A stretch of DNA of 64,000 bases from Alphaproteobacteria bacterium (GTDB lineage: Bacteria > Pseudomonadota > Alphaproteobacteria > UBA2966): contig JAGWAU010000004.1 in NCBI GenBank assembly GCA_021296255.1, positions 1 through 64,000 of the forward strand, written 5' to 3'. Shown in pieces: positions 8,891-17,745 of the stretch. The notes below the pieces were generated by a model. It was not told the DNA's origin. It ran no database searches and saw nothing but the letters and a program-made list of their open reading frames with translations. The translations under genes and the position numbers were made by a program. How positions within the stretch are numbered: the first letter of the stretch is position 1; every line of letters begins with the position of its first letter.

Positions 8891-8930
8891 TCGGCTAGTC
8901 TCGGCTAGTCCCCGCTAGTCTCGGTTGCTG
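8891..8930. repeat. Short tandem repeat of a 10-base unit
   Basis: TCGGCTAGTC occurs twice in a row (8891-8900, 8901-8910), followed by the variants CCCGCTAGTC (8911-8920) and TCGGTTGCTG (8921-8930). It starts just outside the right end of the IS remnant. The remaining bases up to the glycosyltransferase start at 9092 show no gene. No function can be assigned. Confidence 0.7.
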
Positions 8931-9091
8931 CCCGCGCATGCGCTCGCCGGCGGGGTCGTCGAACAGGGGTCCGCCGACGAGCGTCGCCTGCCGACGGTGC
9001 CGGAAAACGCGGAACCGAGGCAACAGGAAAATCGTGGGATCGGCGCAATCTGTGCTTTCTCGCTGGCAATCCGTATGCAAGAGTCGCCGCC

Positions 9092-10329
9092 ATGTCGCGG
9101 GAAACTCACCGTCCCGTGATGGCTTCTCGAGCCGGTCGTGGCGCCCGAGTGTTGATCTATAGCCACGATACTTTCGGGTTGGGCCATCTACGCCGCTGTC
9201 GGACGATCGCCCACTCGCTGGTCGAGAGTCACGAGGATTTATCCGTCCTGATACTTTCCGGCTCCCCCATCATTGGCAGCTTCGATTTTTGGCGTCGCGT
9301 GGACTTCGTCCGCGTGCCGGGCGTCATCAAGCTGCGCAACGGGGAATACACGTCGCTCAATCTTCAGCTGCACCTGGAGGAAACGCTCTCGATGCGGTCC
9401 TCCATCATCGAGCACACCGCCGACATTTTCGATCCCGACGTGTTCATCGTCGACAAAGAACCGCTGGGGCTGCGCGGAGAGATCCGGGGCACCTTGGAAA
9501 TGCTGCGCGCCCGGGGGAAGCGCCTCGTGCTTGGATTGCGGGACGTCCTCGACGATCCGGCCACGCTGTTCATCGAGTGGGAACGCAAAAACGCCCTTCC
9601 GGCGCTTCAGGAGTGCTACGACGAGATCTGGGTCTACGGCTTGCCGCAGATATGCGAACCCCTGGAGGGTCTGCCGCTGACCGGGGACATGCAACGCAAA
9701 ATCACCTATACGGGCTACCTGCCGATTACCGTCCCCAAGACCGCGTTTCCCGCTGCGGCCCCGGAGATCACCAACCGTCCGTTCCTGCTGGTCACGACGG
9801 GCGGCGGCGGGGATGGAGACGTGCTGATCGAATGGGTGTTGCGCGCCTACGAGCGGGAAAAAATGCTGCCCTATCCGGCGTTGCTCGTTTTAGGACCGTT
9901 CCTTCAGCCCGAAAAACAGTCCCAATTCATGTCGCGTGCCGCCAAGCTCGATCGTGTAGAGGCGATCGTCTTCAATCCGCGCATCGAGCGGCTCGAGGAG
10001 AATGCGGTGGGGATCGTCGCCATGGGGGGGTACAACACAAGCGGGCGGTCATCGTTCCACGGACGATTCCGCGTCAGGAACAGCTGATCCGAGCGTCCCG
10101 GGCGCAAGAACTCGGCCTCGTGCGCATGCTCGAGGACGACGGTCATATGGATCCGGCGGCGATGGCCCGGGCACTGCGGGATCTGCCGCGCCAACCGAAG
10201 CCTTCGGAAACGATCGTCCCCGGTTTGCTGGAAGGTCTCATCAACGTGAATCGGTTGATCAAGCCCTGGCTCGATCAACGGCCGACACTTGAAGTCGCAG
10301 ATACCGTTACGGCGTTTCGCCCCGCCTAA
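9092..10329 (+). pseudogene. COG4671-type glycosyltransferase, frameshifted near the C-terminus
   Basis: This is a MurG/GT28-like predicted glycosyltransferase. The N-terminal domain has the FGLGHLRRC loop, and the second domain has the LLVTTGGGGDGD strand and the GGYNT donor-site motif. From ATG 9092 the frame is open to 10087 but goes wrong right after GGYNT (about 10038). The true continuation (KRAVIVPRTIPRQEQLIR and onward) is in another frame, from about 10039 to 10329. The paralogue at 13410 has about nine residues between GGYNT and its AVVVP strand, so several codons plus one base appear lost here. Unless this is a sequence error, the encoded protein lacks its last 90 or so residues. 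It heads the glycan cluster; the GT4 gene starts 26 bases later. Confidence 0.8.
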
Positions 10330-10355
10330 GCCAAACCTGTTAGATTTGGCGAAGC

Positions 10356-11624
10356 ATGAAGACGGTCGCCTTCATCCTGAAGGGCTATCCACGCCTCTCC
10401 GAGACGTTCATCGCCCAGGAAATCCTCTCCCTGGAACGTCTGGGCCTGGCCATCGAAATCGTCAGCCTTCGCCGCCCTACCGACGTTTCGACGCACCCGA
10501 TCCATCGCGAAATCGGCGCTCCGGTGACCTACCTCCCGGAGTATCTGTATCAGGAGCCGTTGCGGGTTCTGCGCGCCCTCACGGCGGTCGGACGCCGCCG
10601 CCGGTTCTGGGCCGCGTTTTCGATCTGGGGGAAAGATTTCATTCGCGACCCGACCCCGAACCGGATCCGCCGGTTCGGCCAAGCCGCCGTCTTGGCACAC
10701 GGAATACCGCCTCGGGTGAGCCAATTGCACGCACACTTCCTTCACACCCCGGCCTCGGTCGCCCGCTATGCCTCGGCGCTGACGGGACTGGCTTGGAGTC
10801 TCTCGGCTCACGCCAAGGATATTTGGACGACGCCGGCATGGGAGAAACGAGAAAAGCTCGCCGAATGCGATTGGGCCGTCACCTGCACCGAAACGGGATT
10901 CCATCACCTTGAGGGCCTCGCACCGCGGGACCGCCTGCATCTCGTCTATCACGGCTTGGACCTGGACCGGTTTCCGGCCCCTCCGGCCCCCGCCTCGGGT
11001 CGGGACGGTTCCGACGCGGACCGCCCGGTCATCCTGCTCTCCGTCGGCCGAGCAGTCGAAAAGAAAGGCCTCGACACGCTCGTCGAGGCACTCATGCGGT
11101 TGCCGACGCATATCGCGTGGCGGCTTGTCCATATCGGAGGCGGACCCCGGCTGGATCACCTGAGGGAAATGGCGACACGGTCGGGGCTGGCCGACCGAAT
11201 TCAGTGGCTCGGTCCTCAACCGCAAGAGGTCGTTCTGGAGAATTACAGATTGGCGGATCTGTTCATCCTACCCAGCGTTATCGCCAAGGACGGCGACCGC
11301 GACGGACTTCCCAACGTCCTACTCGAAGCACAAAGCCAGGGCCTTCCCTGCATCGCCGGCAAGCTGCCGGGGATTGCCGAGCTGATCTCCGATGGAACGA
11401 CCGGTGTCCTGGTCGAACCCGGCGACACCGCGGCGCTTGCCAACGCGATCTCAAGCCTCGCACAGGATCCCCAGCGTCGTCGGCAGTTGGGCTCCGCCGC
11501 ACTGAGTTGCGTCCGCAAACGGTTTGCCCTGACCGAGCACATTGGGCGGCTCGCGTCATTGTTTGGGTTGCCGCCCGTGAACGAGGACGCCGCCGCTTGC
11601 GAATCGCGTTTTACGCGCCGCTGA
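10356..11624 (+). CDS. Glycosyltransferase family 4 protein
   Basis: This is a GT-B fold retaining glycosyltransferase of 422 residues. The N-terminal acceptor domain starts MKTVAFILKGYPRLSETFI, a form common in GT4 enzymes of polysaccharide clusters, and includes the ATGC-like LHAHFLHTPASVARY stretch. The C-terminal donor domain has SVGRAVEKKGLDTLVEA and the catalytic region DGLPNVLLEAQSQGLPCIA, equivalent to the E-x7-E motif. No signal peptide is seen; it should act on the cytoplasmic face of the membrane. The last 28 bases overlap the next gene. The sugar donor and acceptor are unknown. Confidence 0.88.
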   Translation: MKTVAFILKGYPRLSETFIAQEILSLERLGLAIEIVSLRRPTDVSTHPIHREIGAPVTYLPEYLYQEPLRVLRALTAVGRRRRFWAAFSIWGKDFIRDPTPNRIRRFGQAAVLAHGIPPRVSQLHAHFLHTPASVARYASALTGLAWSLSAHAKDIWTTPAWEKREKLAECDWAVTCTETGFHHLEGLAPRDRLHLVYHGLDLDRFPAPPAPASGRDGSDADRPVILLSVGRAVEKKGLDTLVEALMRLPTHIAWRLVHIGGGPRLDHLREMATRSGLADRIQWLGPQPQEVVLENYRLADLFILPSVIAKDGDRDGLPNVLLEAQSQGLPCIAGKLPGIAELISDGTTGVLVEPGDTAALANAISSLAQDPQRRRQLGSAALSCVRKRFALTEHIGRLASLFGLPPVNEDAAACESRFTRR

Positions 11625-12790
11625 AAGCGCCGACCCACCCGGCGCCGTCGGGTGATCGCCGCATGGCCCGGCAGCTCATTTCGGCGTTGCGGTTCGCAGG
11701 GCACGCCGTCGACGTCGCGTCGACGTTCAGAAGTTTCGATGGGGATGGGAATCCCGAACGGCAAGATACCATTCGGGACGCCGCCGAGGCCGAGGTCGGC
11801 CGGATCGTTCACAACTATCGAGCCGCCGCCGAAAGTCAAAGGCCGGAGGTCTGGTTCACCTATCACCTGTACTACAAGGCTCCTGATTGGATCGGACCCA
11901 GGGTGTCGCGGACCCTCGGCCTGGGATACGTCATAGCCGAGGCGAGCCACGCGCCCAAGCGCGCGAGTGGACCATGGGCGTTGGGTCATGAGGCGGTGAC
12001 AAACGCCCTCGGTGCGGCGGATTCCGTACTGGCTCTCACGGAGCGGGACATTCCCTGCGTTCGATCCCTGCTGCATGCACGGGCTCGGTTGCTTCATCTG
12101 CCGCCGTTCCTCGATCCCGCAGCGGAAGTCGACGGCGTGACCGGCGATGAGGATCGGGACTCCTGTCGAGACGCTCTCGCCAAACGATACGCTCTCGACG
12201 GCACCAAGAGCTGGCTCCTGGCCGTGGCGATGATGCGCTCGGGCGACAAGCTCCAATCCTACCGCCACCTATCGCGCGCATTGGCTGCATTGCCGGGAGA
12301 CGACTGGCAACTCGTCATCGTGGGCGACGGCGGCGCGCGGGCGGACGTGGAAGCCGAATTCTCTCCACTCGGCTCGACCGGTCGAGGCGGGCGCGTCGCG
12401 TGTTTGGGCGAACTCGCGGCGCCCGGATTGCAACGCGTCTATGCGGCATGTGATATCCTGGTTTGGCCCGCCATCAACGAAGCCTACGGAATGACGCCGC
12501 TCGAAGCGCAGGCAGCGGGACTGGTGGTGGTTGCCGGTGATGCCGGTGGTGTCCGCGAGGTTGTTCGTGATGGCGGAACCGGCGTCCTCGTTGATCCGGA
12601 CGATTGCAACGCCTTCTCCGAGGCTGTGCGTAGCCTCCTTGACGATCCCGTCCGGCGGCGGGAACTCGGACGCCGGGGACGGAGATTCGTCCGGGAGGAG
12701 CGGTCCCTGGCCGCGGCCAGCGGCACCATCGATAGAGCCGTCGTTCACGCCGCCGAGACGCGCCACGACGCAGCACGGCGAGCTTCATGA
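11597..12790 (+). CDS. Glycosyltransferase family 4 protein
   Basis: This is a second GT4 enzyme of about 397 residues. No ATG fits the beginning of the fold (LRIAFYAPLKAP). The TTG at 11597, preceded by GAGG at 11583-11586, gives a start exactly there and overlaps the previous gene by 28 bases. The donor domain has LLAVAMMRSGDKLQSY and the E-x7-E-like segment NEAYGMTPLEAQAAG, followed by GGVREVV and GTGVLVDPDD. The acceptor domain is distinct from that of the neighbouring GT4, so it is not a simple duplicate. Its stop overlaps the next start (12787). Confidence 0.85.
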   Translation: MRIAFYAPLKAPTHPAPSGDRRMARQLISALRFAGHAVDVASTFRSFDGDGNPERQDTIRDAAEAEVGRIVHNYRAAAESQRPEVWFTYHLYYKAPDWIGPRVSRTLGLGYVIAEASHAPKRASGPWALGHEAVTNALGAADSVLALTERDIPCVRSLLHARARLLHLPPFLDPAAEVDGVTGDEDRDSCRDALAKRYALDGTKSWLLAVAMMRSGDKLQSYRHLSRALAALPGDDWQLVIVGDGGARADVEAEFSPLGSTGRGGRVACLGELAAPGLQRVYAACDILVWPAINEAYGMTPLEAQAAGLVVVAGDAGGVREVVRDGGTGVLVDPDDCNAFSEAVRSLLDDPVRRRELGRRGRRFVREERSLAAASGTIDRAVVHAAETRHDAARRAS

Positions 12791-13413
12791 CCGCGCTCGC
12801 GCTGATACGCCACGGATCCACCGTCTTCACGGAGACCCGGCGGATTCAGGGCCTGCGCGATGTGCCCTTGTCCGGGACGGGGTGCGCGAAGGTCCAGAGC
12901 TACGACGTCCCGTCCGAGTTGACAGGCTTTGCCTGGATTTCGAGTCCTCTCTCTCGCGCGCGGGAAACCGCACGGATCCTGTGCGGGAAGCCGGTTCCAA
13001 CCGATTCCCGCCTGATCGAAATGGACTGGGGGGCTTGGGAAGGCCGTACCCTGAAGAATCTCCGTGCCGATCTTGGGAAGGCCATGCGGGAGAATGAGGA
13101 CAAGGGACTGGACTTTTGTCCGGACGGGGGCGAGAGCCCCCGCCAAGTCCTGCGCCGGGTTCAGCCGCTGCTGGCCGAGATCGGCGCTGCACGCCGAGAT
13201 ACGGTGGCGGTTACCCATCAAGGCGTCATTCGGGCAATCTTCGCGGCGGCCCTCGATTGGGACATGGTGGGCCCGCCGCCGCACAAGCTGGACTGGGCCT
13301 GCATCCATGTGTTCGATGTAGACGATCGCGGCGTCTCCCGGATATCGGCCCTCAATATCCCCATGGCACCGGCCGAAAAGCCGGTGCCGACGGAGAACTG
13401 GCGAACACGGTGA
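12787..13413 (+). CDS. Histidine phosphatase family protein (phosphoglycerate-mutase-like)
   Basis: This 208-residue protein has the full catalytic set of the histidine phosphatase superfamily: the RHG motif at residues 8-10 (phospho-His), the acid in EMDWGAWEG, the SSPLSRARETA arginine segment and the second His in AVTHQGVIRA. It is probably a small-molecule phosphatase rather than a glycolytic mutase, since it lacks the longer mutase loops. It lies between glycosyltransferases with four-base overlaps on both sides. It may remove phosphate from a glycosylated intermediate, as GpgP does in mycobacteria; this is an analogy only. Confidence 0.85.
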   Translation: MTALALIRHGSTVFTETRRIQGLRDVPLSGTGCAKVQSYDVPSELTGFAWISSPLSRARETARILCGKPVPTDSRLIEMDWGAWEGRTLKNLRADLGKAMRENEDKGLDFCPDGGESPRQVLRRVQPLLAEIGAARRDTVAVTHQGVIRAIFAAALDWDMVGPPPHKLDWACIHVFDVDDRGVSRISALNIPMAPAEKPVPTENWRTR

Positions 13414-14567
13414 ACAGGCCGCGTATCCTTTTCTACGTACAGCACCTCGTGGGCATCGGTCACTTCAAGCGCGCCGCTGCCATTTCGCGAGCCGCTGCGG
13501 CGAGAGGCATGGGCGTAACCTTGGTGTCGGGCGGTCAAGCGCCTACCGAGATCGATCTCGGAGCCGCAAAGCTCATGCAACTGCCGGCGGTCCATGCAAC
13601 GGAAGACGACTACGCCACGCTCCTCGTGGAAGACGGGTCACAGGCGGACGATGTCCTGCGCCGTCGCCGAGCCGGTCTCGTGCTGGAGGAATTCGAGCGA
13701 TGCCAACCGGACGTACTCGTCGTCGAGCTGTTTCCCTTCGGGCGCCGCCAAATGAAGTTCGAGTTGCTCCCCCTGCTGCGAGCCGCCCGGGATGCGCGAC
13801 CTCGCCCCGTCATAGTCTCATCGATACGCGACATCCTGGTCGGGCAATCGAGGGCCGGCCGTGCGGATGAAGTGTGCGGCCATCTCGAAACGTACTTCGA
13901 TCACGTACTCGTTCACGCCGACCCTTCCCTTGTCACCTTGGGAGCGACGTTTCCCCAAGAGAACCGAATCAAGAAGATGGTGACGTATACGGGATATGTC
14001 GCTGACCGGATCGCCGAAGAGAACGGCGAAGACGGTACGAACGAGGTTGTCGTTTCGGCCGGGGGCGGTGCGGTGGGCCGGCGTCTGTTGGAAGTGGCGT
14101 CGACGTGCAGACCGCTTACCGCGTTGCACGATCATATCTGGCGCCTACTCGTGGGCTCACGCGGCTCGGCAGGATCGCTCGCCTCTCGACTGGGTCGGAA
14201 GGATTCCGGCGTGATCGTGGAGGCCGCCCGATCCGATTTCCCAGCGCTGCTTTCGCGGGCCGCCGTGTCCGTCAGCCAAGGCGGATACAACACCATTGTC
14301 GAAATTCTTCGGGCGAAGACGCCTGCCGTCGTCGTGCCGTTCGCAACCGGAGTCGAGACGGAACAAACGATCAGAGCGGAACTGCTGCGCAAGCGGAGGC
14401 TGATCGAAGTCGTGCCCGAGGGGGAGCTCTCGCCGGAGAGCTTGGCGAAAGCCGTCGATTCCGCCTACCGCGCGGGACCCGGAGACGCGGACATCGATCT
14501 GTCGGGCGCGAATGCGACGGCGGATCTTCTGGAGGCATGGGCGCGGCAGACAGCGCGGAATGCATGA
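13410..14567 (+). CDS. COG4671-type predicted glycosyltransferase (intact paralogue)
   Basis: This is a second MurG-like glycosyltransferase of about 385 residues, paralogous to the broken gene at 9092. GTG 13410 overlaps the preceding TGA and starts the fold directly (NRPRILFYVQHLVGIGHFKR). The GIGH loop, the VVVSAGGGAVG strand and the SQGGYNTIVEILRAKTPAV donor-binding segment are all present and in frame, so this copy should be active. It likely transfers an activated sugar at the inner membrane. The acceptor is not known. The deacetylase gene follows after 15 bases. Confidence 0.85.
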   Translation: MNRPRILFYVQHLVGIGHFKRAAAISRAAAARGMGVTLVSGGQAPTEIDLGAAKLMQLPAVHATEDDYATLLVEDGSQADDVLRRRRAGLVLEEFERCQPDVLVVELFPFGRRQMKFELLPLLRAARDARPRPVIVSSIRDILVGQSRAGRADEVCGHLETYFDHVLVHADPSLVTLGATFPQENRIKKMVTYTGYVADRIAEENGEDGTNEVVVSAGGGAVGRRLLEVASTCRPLTALHDHIWRLLVGSRGSAGSLASRLGRKDSGVIVEAARSDFPALLSRAAVSVSQGGYNTIVEILRAKTPAVVVPFATGVETEQTIRAELLRKRRLIEVVPEGELSPESLAKAVDSAYRAGPGDADIDLSGANATADLLEAWARQTARNA

Positions 14568-14582
14568 GCACGGTATGAACCG

Positions 14583-15350
14583 ATGGAACCCTGGTCCGCA
14601 TTGACGGATGAGCTGGATGCTTGGTCGGTTGCCGGGAAGACGGCGACGATGTGGTGGCGGGACGATGACGCGACATGCCCTACCCCGGCGCTGGCGCGTT
14701 TGCTCGACACCGCGGCAACGCACGGCGTGCCGCTTTGCCTCGCCGCCATCCCCAACCTCGTACGGGAAGAGCTGCTGACGCTGCTGGAAAGAGATGTGAA
14801 CGTCGCTGTCGCCGTTCACGGCGTGAGCCACAAGAACTTCGCGGCCGCCGGCGAGAAGAAATGCGAGCTCGCGGAGGCCCGGTCCCCCCACGCGATGGCG
14901 GACGAACTCGTCGAAGGGCGGGAGAAGCTCGTCGCCGTCGCGGGCCGCAGAACGATCCCGGTCCTGGTGCCGCCGTGGAACCGCGTTTCGCGAGCACTGG
15001 TCCCCCTGTTGCCGGGACTCGGCTTTCAGGGGCTTTCGACGTATGGCGACCGTCGCGCGGGCGCGCCAACCCCTGGGTTACGGCAAGTGAATTGCCACAT
15101 CGATCCCATCGACTGGCGCGGCAGCCGGGACTTCATCGGTGTCACAGGCGTGCTGGAGCAGCTGATCGGGCATCTCGCGCGGCGGCGCCTGGGAAACGCC
15201 GACCCGGCCGAGCCGACGGGATTGCTGACGCATCACGCGGTCTGGTCCGACGCGGCGTTCGCGTTTCTGCAAGAGCTCCTCGTTCGCACCGGAAGGCATC
15301 CTGCGGCTCGCTGGCTGCCTCCGCAGGTCGCGTTCGGGTTGGAGCCTTGA
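14583..15350 (+). CDS. Polysaccharide deacetylase family protein (CE4-like)
   Basis: This 255-residue protein has the features of the NodB/CE4 fold in a divergent form: an Asp cluster (WWRDDDA, about residues 24-30), the metal-binding HGVSHKN (H-x3-H) and a VPPWNRVS motif. These are expected to hold a divalent metal and remove N- or O-acetyl groups from a glycan. There is no signal peptide, so it may act on a cytoplasmic lipid-linked or nucleotide-sugar intermediate. Its TGA overlaps the next TTG start. The position inside a glycosyltransferase operon supports a glycan role. Confidence 0.78.
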   Translation: MEPWSALTDELDAWSVAGKTATMWWRDDDATCPTPALARLLDTAATHGVPLCLAAIPNLVREELLTLLERDVNVAVAVHGVSHKNFAAAGEKKCELAEARSPHAMADELVEGREKLVAVAGRRTIPVLVPPWNRVSRALVPLLPGLGFQGLSTYGDRRAGAPTPGLRQVNCHIDPIDWRGSRDFIGVTGVLEQLIGHLARRRLGNADPAEPTGLLTHHAVWSDAAFAFLQELLVRTGRHPAARWLPPQVAFGLEP

Positions 15351-15853
15351 GCACCCACCGGTATCCGGCGTCGAGCCTGGCCGCGGATCATTGCCGCGCC
15401 GGCATCGGCCTTCTCGTGACCGGGGGGCCGCTCGTGTTCCTGGGCCCGATCAGCGGCCTCATCTACATCCTGGCGCCTTTGGCGGTTCTCTTCGGCATCT
15501 TCGCGGTTCGGACACTGGTTCGTCAGCTGACCACATACGAAGCGGCGGAGACGGGGTTTCGGGTGTCGGGGCCGATCGGGTTTGAACTCGCGTGGTCTTA
15601 TTTTTCGCAAATGCCCCTGAGGTACTTTACGACCCGCCGCGACCGCGGTCGCGGCTGGATGCAGCTCCGAATTCGCGCCACTACCCGCACCGGCCGCCGG
15701 TACTCGACTTTGGGGGGGTTTTCCGACATTGTTCCGCGCGCCGCCAAGGAAGCGGCGCGGCACGATATCGCCTTGAGCGATGCCACGCTGGACAATATGC
15801 GGGCATTGGGCATTGCAGGGCTGTCGGAGAGGACAAGAATACCGACCGTTTGA
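15347..15853 (+). CDS. Small membrane protein of unknown function
   Basis: I do not recognise this 168-residue protein. The TTG at 15347 overlaps the deacetylase stop (TTGA). An upstream extension in the same frame runs antiparallel through the deacetylase gene and is not credible. Residues about 17-55 form two adjacent hydrophobic helices (GIGLLVTGGPLVFLG; LIYILAPLAVLFGIFAV). The rest is a basic soluble domain predicted to be mostly strand, then helix. Its last base is the first base of the next start (TGATG). Confidence 0.65.
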   Translation: MSTHRYPASSLAADHCRAGIGLLVTGGPLVFLGPISGLIYILAPLAVLFGIFAVRTLVRQLTTYEAAETGFRVSGPIGFELAWSYFSQMPLRYFTTRRDRGRGWMQLRIRATTRTGRRYSTLGGFSDIVPRAAKEAARHDIALSDATLDNMRALGIAGLSERTRIPTV

Positions 15854-17745
15854 TGGGAACCGTCCTACTCGTTCGCGATCTCAAGGTTGAATTTCATCTA
15901 CCCGAAGGCGCCATTAAGGCCGTTGACGGTGTGTCTTTCCGGATTCCAGAGGGGAAGACCGTTGCGCTCGTGGGCGAATCGGGATCGGGAAAGACGGTCG
16001 TTTCCCAAGCCATCACGGGCATCCTTCCCAAGCCTGCCCGTATCGCGGCCGGTGAGATTTTGTTTTTCGACCCGGAGAAGCAAGGACACTTCGTCGACGT
16101 CGCCAAGTTGAAGCCCGACGGACGGGCGATGCGGGATCTGAGAGGAGGCCGCATCTCCATCATTTTCCAGGAACCCATGACATCCTTGTCTCCGCTTCAC
16201 ACGATCGGTAATCAGATCGGCGAGGCGACACGCCTGCACACGCGTTGCAACGCCTCCGTCGCAAGCGACATGACGGTCGAGATGCTGCGATTGGTGGGCT
16301 TTCCCGATCCGCCAAAGGCATTGCACACCTATCCGTTCGAACTGTCCGGAGGACTGCGCCAACGCGCCATGATCGCCATGGCGCTGGTGTGTCGGCCCGC
16401 CATCCTGATCGCTGACGAACCGACGACCGCGCTGGATGTGACCATCCAGGCACAGATCTTGAAGTTGATGCAGGATCTGCAAGCCGAACTCGGCATGGCC
16501 ATTCTGATGATCACCCACGATCTCGGCGTGGTCGCCAATGTGGCGGACGAAATCGTGGTGATGTATCACGGAAAGGTCATGGAAGCAGGGACTCTCCGTG
16601 ACATCTTCGACGACCCCCGGCACCCGTACCTTCAGGCTCTCATGCGCGCCGTTCCCCGGTTCGATATGAAGGCGGGCGAACGGCTTGTTCCGTTGCGCGA
16701 GATCAAGGCGGAAGGCGGCCGGCTTCTCGAGAACAGGGTGCCGTGGCCGGATACCGAGGCAGCGCGCGCGCCGTTGCTGTCGGTGAAGGATCTGAGCAAG
16801 AGATTCACGACTCGAAAGACCTCGGTGTTCGGCTCGAAGCCCGGCGGCAGCGTGCTGGCCGTGGACGACGTGAGCTTCGATATCCACAGGGGCGAGTGCC
16901 TGGGACTGGTCGGCGAGTCGGGCTGTGGCAAGACGACAACCAGCAAAATCATCATACGGGCCGTCAGCCCGGGTGAGGGAACCGTCACGTTCAACGACCG
17001 GGGATCGCTGGTCGACGTGTTGAAGCTCAGCGGTCGGGAGCTGTTCGATTTCCGGCGGAGGGTCCAGTACATCTTCCAGGACCCGTTCAGTTCCCTGAAC
17101 CCGCGCATGACGGTGTTCGACATCATCAGCGAGCCGCTGGCCATTCACGGGATCGAGGATCAGGAGCAACGTGCCGCGCGCGTCCGCGAGCTCATGGGTC
17201 TCGTCGGCCTCGACGTGCGCTACCTGCGCCGCTATCCCCACAGTTTCTCGGGCGGCCAGCGTCAGCGAATCGGGATCGCGCGGGCACTTGCGCTTCAACC
17301 CGATTTGCTCATCTGCGACGAACCCGTCTCGGCCCTGGATGTCTCGGTGCAGGCGCAGGTGCTCAATCTTCTAAAGGATTTGCAGAAGGAGCTCGGTCTC
17401 ACCTACCTGTTCATTTCGCACGATCTGGCGGTTGTCGATTACGTAGCCGACAGGATCGCCGTCATGTGCAAGGGCCGGCTGATCGAGATGGCGCCCCGCG
17501 ACGCGCTGCTGCGGGATCCTGTACATCCCTATACCAAAGCGTTATTGGCCGCCGTGCCCAAGGCGGATCCGGAGAGTCGCTTGGACCTGACCGCGCTGAT
17601 GGCAGGCCGTGCCTCGGATCCGTCCGCTTGGTCGCCACCGTTTACCGTGGACGGAGAGACCAGGCCTCGTCTCGCTCACCTCGGCGACGATCACTACGTC
17701 CGGGCCGCCGTCGACGATTCGGACGCGCGTCGGCTACTGGCATGA
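15853..17745 (+). CDS. ABC importer ATPase with two fused nucleotide-binding domains (YejF/DppDF-like)
   Basis: This 630-residue cytoplasmic ATPase drives peptide or nickel/peptide-type import. Domain 1 has Walker [12 protein letters not shown], signature [12 protein letters not shown] and Walker [13 protein letters not shown]. Domain 2 (from about residue 312) has [23 protein letters not shown] and [12 protein letters not shown]. Both carry the oligopeptide-type C-terminal extension ([15 protein letters not shown]). All catalytic motifs are intact, unlike the exporter at 5545. It overlaps both neighbours, placing it in one transcript with the glycan genes upstream and the importer genes downstream. 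Confidence 0.92.
   Translation: MGTVLLVRDLKVEFHLPEGAIKAVDGVSFRIPEGKTVALVGESGSGKTVVSQAITGILPKPARIAAGEILFFDPEKQGHFVDVAKLKPDGRAMRDLRGGRISIIFQEPMTSLSPLHTIGNQIGEATRLHTRCNASVASDMTVEMLRLVGFPDPPKALHTYPFELSGGLRQRAMIAMALVCRPAILIADEPTTALDVTIQAQILKLMQDLQAELGMAILMITHDLGVVANVADEIVVMYHGKVMEAGTLRDIFDDPRHPYLQALMRAVPRFDMKAGERLVPLREIKAEGGRLLENRVPWPDTEAARAPLLSVKDLSKRFTTRKTSVFGSKPGGSVLAVDDVSFDIHRGECLGLVGESGCGKTTTSKIIIRAVSPGEGTVTFNDRGSLVDVLKLSGRELFDFRRRVQYIFQDPFSSLNPRMTVFDIISEPLAIHGIEDQEQRAARVRELMGLVGLDVRYLRRYPHSFSGGQRQRIGIARALALQPDLLICDEPVSALDVSVQAQVLNLLKDLQKELGLTYLFISHDLAVVDYVADRIAVMCKGRLIEMAPRDALLRDPVHPYTKALLAAVPKADPESRLDLTALMAGRASDPSAWSPPFTVDGETRPRLAHLGDDHYVRAAVDDSDARRLLA

Noticed and set aside
8891-8930. Possible CRISPR array
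   Set aside because: Units are only 10 bases, directly adjacent and without spacers; no cas genes nearby.
14675-15346. Upstream extension of the small membrane protein in the same frame
   Set aside because: It overlaps the deacetylase gene in another frame and is Arg-rich in the way of a shadow frame; the TTG at the deacetylase stop is a better start.
15898-17298. 466-codon minus-strand open frame inside the importer ATPase
   Set aside because: Antisense to two intact ABC ATPase domains; product is His-rich and low in recognisable pattern, as expected for a shadow.
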